Source: Typha latifolia
Lineage: Eukaryota; Streptophyta; Magnoliopsida; Poales; Typhaceae
Assembly (NCBI GenBank): GCA_019914945.1
Contig: CM034109.1
Location: 1,426,001-1,490,000, forward strand
Direction: 5' to 3'
DNA length: 64,000 bases
Each line of letters opens with the position of its first letter. Positions within the stretch are counted from its first letter, which is position 1. The notes beneath the pieces were generated by a model. The model was not told the origin of the DNA. It was given only the letters and a program-made list of their open reading frames with translations, and made no database searches. The position numbers and the translations under genes were made by a program. This document shows, piece after piece, positions 59,301-64,000 of this stretch.

Positions 59301-62131
59301 AACTATCCAAACTTAATTTCCCTTCACCAACAGTAACAATTTTAAAGAGACAACACAGTTTATTGAATGATACCTAGTTAATATTTGTAATTGTGATATT
59401 CATAAGCCCTTGCTTCTTCTGATCTCAGTTCTATCTTCTTCCTGAGAAATCCCAGATGATATCAAACTCCGGTTATATTTCTTGTAGATGTCCTTATCCT
59501 TCTATAAGAGTAAGTGAAGAAATTACATAGCGCTTGATTTGAAATTGTTAAAAGTGGATTCTCTTTGCATAGGATGAACTTGTCATTGTGCAAGCATTTG
59601 TAGGATACTAGGATCACAAGTGTAATCCATTTGCAGGATCACAATTGTAGTACAGTTATGGGAAGCAGCCTTTCTAGCCAGGAAGGAAAACTAAATAAAT
59701 TAGACTTGATATCTGATGGAATCCTAATTGGAGGAGCTTGAATGAAAAGTGAAGCCTTTATACTATAGAAGTCATCTTATGTGAGGCTTGTGAAGGTGTA
59801 GATAGTGATAGTCTGGGATGGCTAGAGATTTAGCAGGAAAAAGGAAACTGAAATTTTTTATTGTTGGAAGAGACCTTTGAATATTACCTTAATCAGCTTA
59901 GAGTTCCTTGTTTAGCTTCATGTGTTGGAATAACTTGTATAAGATGGACCAAATAGTTGATTTACTTTAGTTGGACAAGAAAATCTGGAAATTCAGTCCG
60001 TGCAGGACTTTCCAGATCATTGCCGTCTTTGCGATTTTTGACTCAATTTGACATCATAAGCTTTGTATGTCGAAAACATTTGTCTAGTAGACATACCTCA
60101 CAATGATGGGACAATCCATAAATCAGCAGCCAATCATTTTGTGGCGATATAATCGCTTAACTTATCAGGCAACCTCATTTCCCTTTGTTTGATATATTGT
60201 ATAGAGTATTAAAAGAATAGGCAAATGTTTTGCTGAAGCCCACAATGTTGCTGGCTTGCTGCACTATTTTAGCTTTGGAGCAAATTAAGAAACTAGAATA
60301 TTATGGCTTCATCGTTGGTATACTTTAGTGCTTTTCGGAATAAAGCTCCAAAGTTCATCAAGTACCATAAGAACCAGTGATATATTATGCATAAGATGCT
60401 GAATTTTTTCTCATCGTTGGCTTTTGTTTTTTAATTGTGCCAGGATTAAGTTATGTCCTTCCATTAGAATAATAATAGTCATAGGGTACTCTTTATTATA
60501 CATGTGCATACACCGGTCAGTGTGGATTAGATCTTCTAGTTTCTCAGAAACTACTCTTATCCTTGCTATAGTTCAACATGTTCAGATGTCTAGTAAATGA
60601 GTTTGTTCTGTATGATCTGTCAGTTTTAGCATTATCCATTTTAAGGTCAAATTACAGAGGATGGACTATTTAGTCCTTCCTGGAATTCTTACTCTGCAAT
60701 TACTTATTTATGGTTATGGAAATATTATGTGTTCTCTTACAAGTACTTGCTATCCTATTTCCTTTTGGAAGCTTCTGAAGTATTTAAAATCTCAACATCT
60801 TCTTTTACACTGTGCAGCCTGAATCATCGGTTGATGGTTTCCTGAGGTCTCTAGGCCTTGAGAAGTATCTAATAATTTTCCAGGCAGAGGAGGTCTGGCT
60901 ATTTTGTGATATATGCTCTTTCCTCTCCAGCATTATTTAGCTTTTGTTGTGTGACTATTTACAAACCTGATGCATTATCAGGTTGACATGACAGCTCTGA
61001 TGCACATGACAGATGAGGATCTCAAGGCTCTAGGAGTTCCAATGGTATGCTCTTGTACCTCTTGAAATCTTCATTTTGCTTCCCTTAGGATCCCAAACAA
61101 TGCTATATTGCAGCCAGTGAATTGAGTTTTAATGAAATACTTTTGCATAGCTTAACTCCCTTTCACCTTACCCAAGATTTCATGTAGTGGAACATTTTCT
61201 CCATCGCTTAGTATGTACATATATTTATATACATTTTCTAGGTAATCAGCCAGATAAGATTAATTTCAAAAATGACCTCTAGACCTACATTTCTATGAGA
61301 TTACTAGATTAATTTTAATGAAGAATCACCCTGTTATGTGTTTGCTACTTGCAACCCAGAATTTTCGTGCTGGGGCCAATATAAAGTTTGATTTCTTGTT
61401 CCAGTTTGACTGTTGGGGAACAACATGGTTCAACATGCCTCAAACACTTCTTTCTAAATGTCCTTTTTAATTCACAATTATTATAGAAAGCTAGCAGATG
61501 TGCTTTAACAAAAATACACTCTCATTTGATACTCTTACTTTTTCATTAGTATATGCTGGTTGTTTTGCCAGTGCACTGTCAATTGAGAAGGTCCAGTTTT
61601 CCCATTTCATCTCAAGAGTTTTGCACAAATTAGACGGAATTTGTATTGGACAAGGATATCGATCTACAAGATCCATTCTTTATGATCATCAAGTATAATT
61701 TCTTATGCTTCTGTTGGAATTTGGATTGGAGAATGACACATGGACATGGTCCTTGAGAAAAGCTTTCCTGCTTCTAGATGTTCCTTTTTAATGATACTGG
61801 TGCATGCCTGTTATCAAATAGAAAGGTATCCCAGTATCCCGCTATACATGGTTCTGAGAGTTTTACTAGGACAAGAAATGACCAGCTTTAGACCCTTGTT
61901 ACTGGAGAGGTAGCTTGCATCATATCATTATTAAATGTGAATTATCAATATACTATTAAGATGACTACAAGCATAACTCAGTTGCATTTAATTTCTTCAT
62001 TTTAATTGTAGAAAAAATGTTCTTCAGTCAAAGACAATATTATTCCTCTGTCTGTCTTTATTTTGTTATTTTGGGGGTTTTTTCAGGGTCCAAGAAAAAA
62101 GATACTTCTGGCACTGGAATCCAAGCCCTAG
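56313..62131 (+). CDS. SAM (sterile alpha motif) domain protein, 6 exons, 208 aa
   Basis: This is a small plant protein ending in a SAM domain, a five-helix module for protein-protein contacts and self-association. Exons: 56313-56419, 58402-58469, 58567-58835, 60818-60892, 60982-61044 and 62087-62131, with GT-AG borders, consistent phases and stop TAG. Residues 1-60 are polar and basic (MYADQIATGRKRSIRDRLDG at the start). A central stretch carries IGPRDLRLKLQRK and RGVRDLREKLSG, and then a Lys/Ser/Pro-rich linker. The SAM domain covers about 152-206 (VDGFLRSLGLEKYLIIF, then LMHMTDEDLKALGVP and GPRKKILLAL), with the hydrophobic core intact. The overall plan matches Arabidopsis SAM-domain proteins such as At3g07760, as I recall them. 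No signal peptide or membrane segment is seen. Intron 2 is only 97 bp, while introns 1 and 3 are about 2 kb each. Molecular partners are unknown. Confidence 0.88.
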
Positions 62132-62920
62132 CATTTGACTGAATTAAACTAGCAAGAAGCTGAGAGTTATTAATTCTCATCTGTTGAGCTTGACAGCTCC
62201 AATATGTTTGAGTAATGTCCGCCCTTAACTGGAGTATAAGATTAATCTGCTGTTATTGCTGTTATCTCAACTTATGCCTGGTATGCAATGCTGAGGGTTC
62301 CACTAATCAGTCATGAGATATTGCAGAAAGTGTTCATGTGCTAATGCAGCACCTTTTTTTTTTCTTTTTTTCTTTTGCTTGGCAAAACACCTGTGGTTCA
62401 TCCAACTGATCGAGTGACTTTTGCTTATGTAAATTTGACTTGACTGAGGTGGGTTAGATGTTCCCTGTTAGCAAGAAAACTGGTCTCTCTTTTCTTTTCC
62501 CTTTAGGAGTGCTATATCTATTGGCTTGTATGTAGGAAAACTACTTATTTAATGCTTTTATGCTCATAACTGCCAATACATGCAAATTCTAATTTTCATT
62601 TTTTGGATATTTGAAAGGTATGCTTTTGTGGTTAGTGAAATACAAATGTATGAACTTGTGGAGATGGTGGGAAAGCAGGGCATGTTTTATGTTTAGATCA
62701 TCAAAATGCCTCATATTTGCATGTATAATCTTTCAAACCCATAAATTTTTGTGTATACCCCTCTAAACTTATACCTGCCCTTTGAGCATTTTGCATGGAG
62801 TTTGTTGTCATAATTCAAATTCTCATCAGTTGCATTTTTCATTACAGAATTACTCAATTGTATTGTTTTCAGATCAAAGTGTCCTTGTTTTATTTTCTGG
62901 GAGAAAAGCTCTACTTTTTA

Positions 62921-63184
62921 TAGTTCATCGTTTTAGAAAAGATTATCATTTTAAATCCAACGAATTAATTGTTTTTCATCTTCTCTTTTTCTTATAATAT
63001 TTTATCTAAATCAATTTGTAATTACTGTTTTGACAAACCATATATGAACTTATAGTTCATCGTTTTAGAAAAGATTATCATTTTAAATCCAACGAATTAA
63101 TTGTTTTTCATCTTCTCTTTTTCTTATAATATTTTATCTAAATCAATTTGTAATTACTGTTTTGACAAACCATATATGAACTCA
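62921..63184. repeat. 132-bp perfect tandem duplication
   Basis: Units 62921-63052 and 63053-63184 are identical apart from one base near the end ('gaactta' against 'gaactca'). The near-identity implies a recent event. It lies about 790 bp after the SAM-gene stop, in DNA with no gene. Confidence 0.95.
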
Positions 63185-64000
63185 TATGCTCAGTTACTCA
63201 CTATTTTTTTATTTGATGACAAGTGATAATTAAAATAACTAACATATTAAATAAACGTACGTTTTTTTAATAGCAGCGGATCACAGTATTTAAGAATATA
63301 AGTCTTTTTGGTGTTATAGATCAAATCTTTGTGATATGAACTTCCATTGGTATTATTTCAGATAGTATACAAAGTTTATAATTTTGAATAACTTTATTTC
63401 TCACAATGATATTTACATTCAATCTTATTGAGGACTAACAATTATTCTGATCATATTTTTATTATCTCTAACTCCAGTCGATATTATTTAAGATGCATCG
63501 GAGTATTTATTTAATCCTCTAGAAATTTATTTATGATGATAGTTCGGGAAATAGGGAAGGATTACAAAGCGAGAAGCGAAGCAAGAGGAGGAAAAGAGAC
63601 CTCCAGTGAGCTCTAGAAATTTATATAGAGAGAGAGAGAGAGAGAGATGTGCCTAGTTCTCATTGTATGTGTCATAGTTGTGACCGGAGCTGGTGATCTT
63701 CCTCATCCTCCTTTTCGCCGGCTGAGGACTGCCGGCCGGCCAAAAATCCTTAGCTAAAGTGATGACAAAGGAAAACTAAAAAAAGTCACATAACTCATTC
63801 CAAATGCAAAATTGATCAACCAAAGATAAAGAACGAGACCTCACTGACGAAAAGGAGTATAAGGAAGACCACTAGCTCCTATCACAGTAATGACACATAC
63901 ATGGAGAATAAGGGAGAGCTCGGCCGAAAAAGGAGGTGCCGAGAGAGAAAAAAGAGAGAGAGAAGATGAATAGCATGGTGTGCGTGGTGGTGGGTGAAGG
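63185..64000. other. right edge, intergenic, no gene seen
   Basis: AT-rich DNA to about 63540, then GC-richer purine-rich DNA with a (GA)n tract at 63627-63647 and another near 63950. The 63650-63760 and 63880-64000 parts could belong to a gene or transposon beyond the edge, but no frame supports it. Confidence 0.4.

Overview
This window is nuclear DNA from a flowering plant. Genes are split by long, AT-rich, repeat-filled introns with GT-AG borders. The proteins are plant-specific types, and the spaces between genes are packed with short transposon relics and microsatellites. It is probably a monocot outside the grasses, but that is an impression rather than something shown. I found no tRNA, rRNA, organelle insert, CRISPR array or complete autonomous transposon.

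Four protein genes can be built by joining exons. (1) At 1307-4717 (-), the first four exons of a small coiled-coil protein that I do not recognise; it continues past the left edge. (2) At 10421-36210 (+), a complete 19-exon family-35 beta-galactosidase (899 aa, BGAL9 type) with signal peptide, both catalytic glutamates and a C-terminal lectin domain; 18 introns stretch 2.7 kb of coding sequence over 25.8 kb. (3) At 37645-40788 (-), a complete 4-exon RIN4/NOI-domain immune-regulator protein (231 aa). (4) At 56313-62131 (+), a complete 6-exon SAM-domain protein (208 aa). All four models keep one open frame through every junction. The last three end at a stop codon; the first leaves the window open.

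Layout: genes 1 and 2 diverge across 5.7 kb of foldback elements. Genes 2 and 3 converge, with 1.4 kb between them. Genes 3 and 4 diverge across 15.5 kb made mostly of LTR-derived relics, foldback elements, a SINE-like copy and minisatellites. The genes have unrelated roles (cell-wall or glycan trimming, immune signalling, protein-protein interaction) and do not form a pathway.

The best material for a second look is in the repeats. Two LTR-like relics have perfect 5-bp target duplications and carry the tRNA-iMet primer-binding sequence inside their borders. A family rich in the palindrome TTCGAA lies in the flanks. One foldback family occurs at least five times. A GGCAC/GTGCC-rich repeat occupies introns and flanks. 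There are several clean tandem duplications. No novel multi-gene system is evident.
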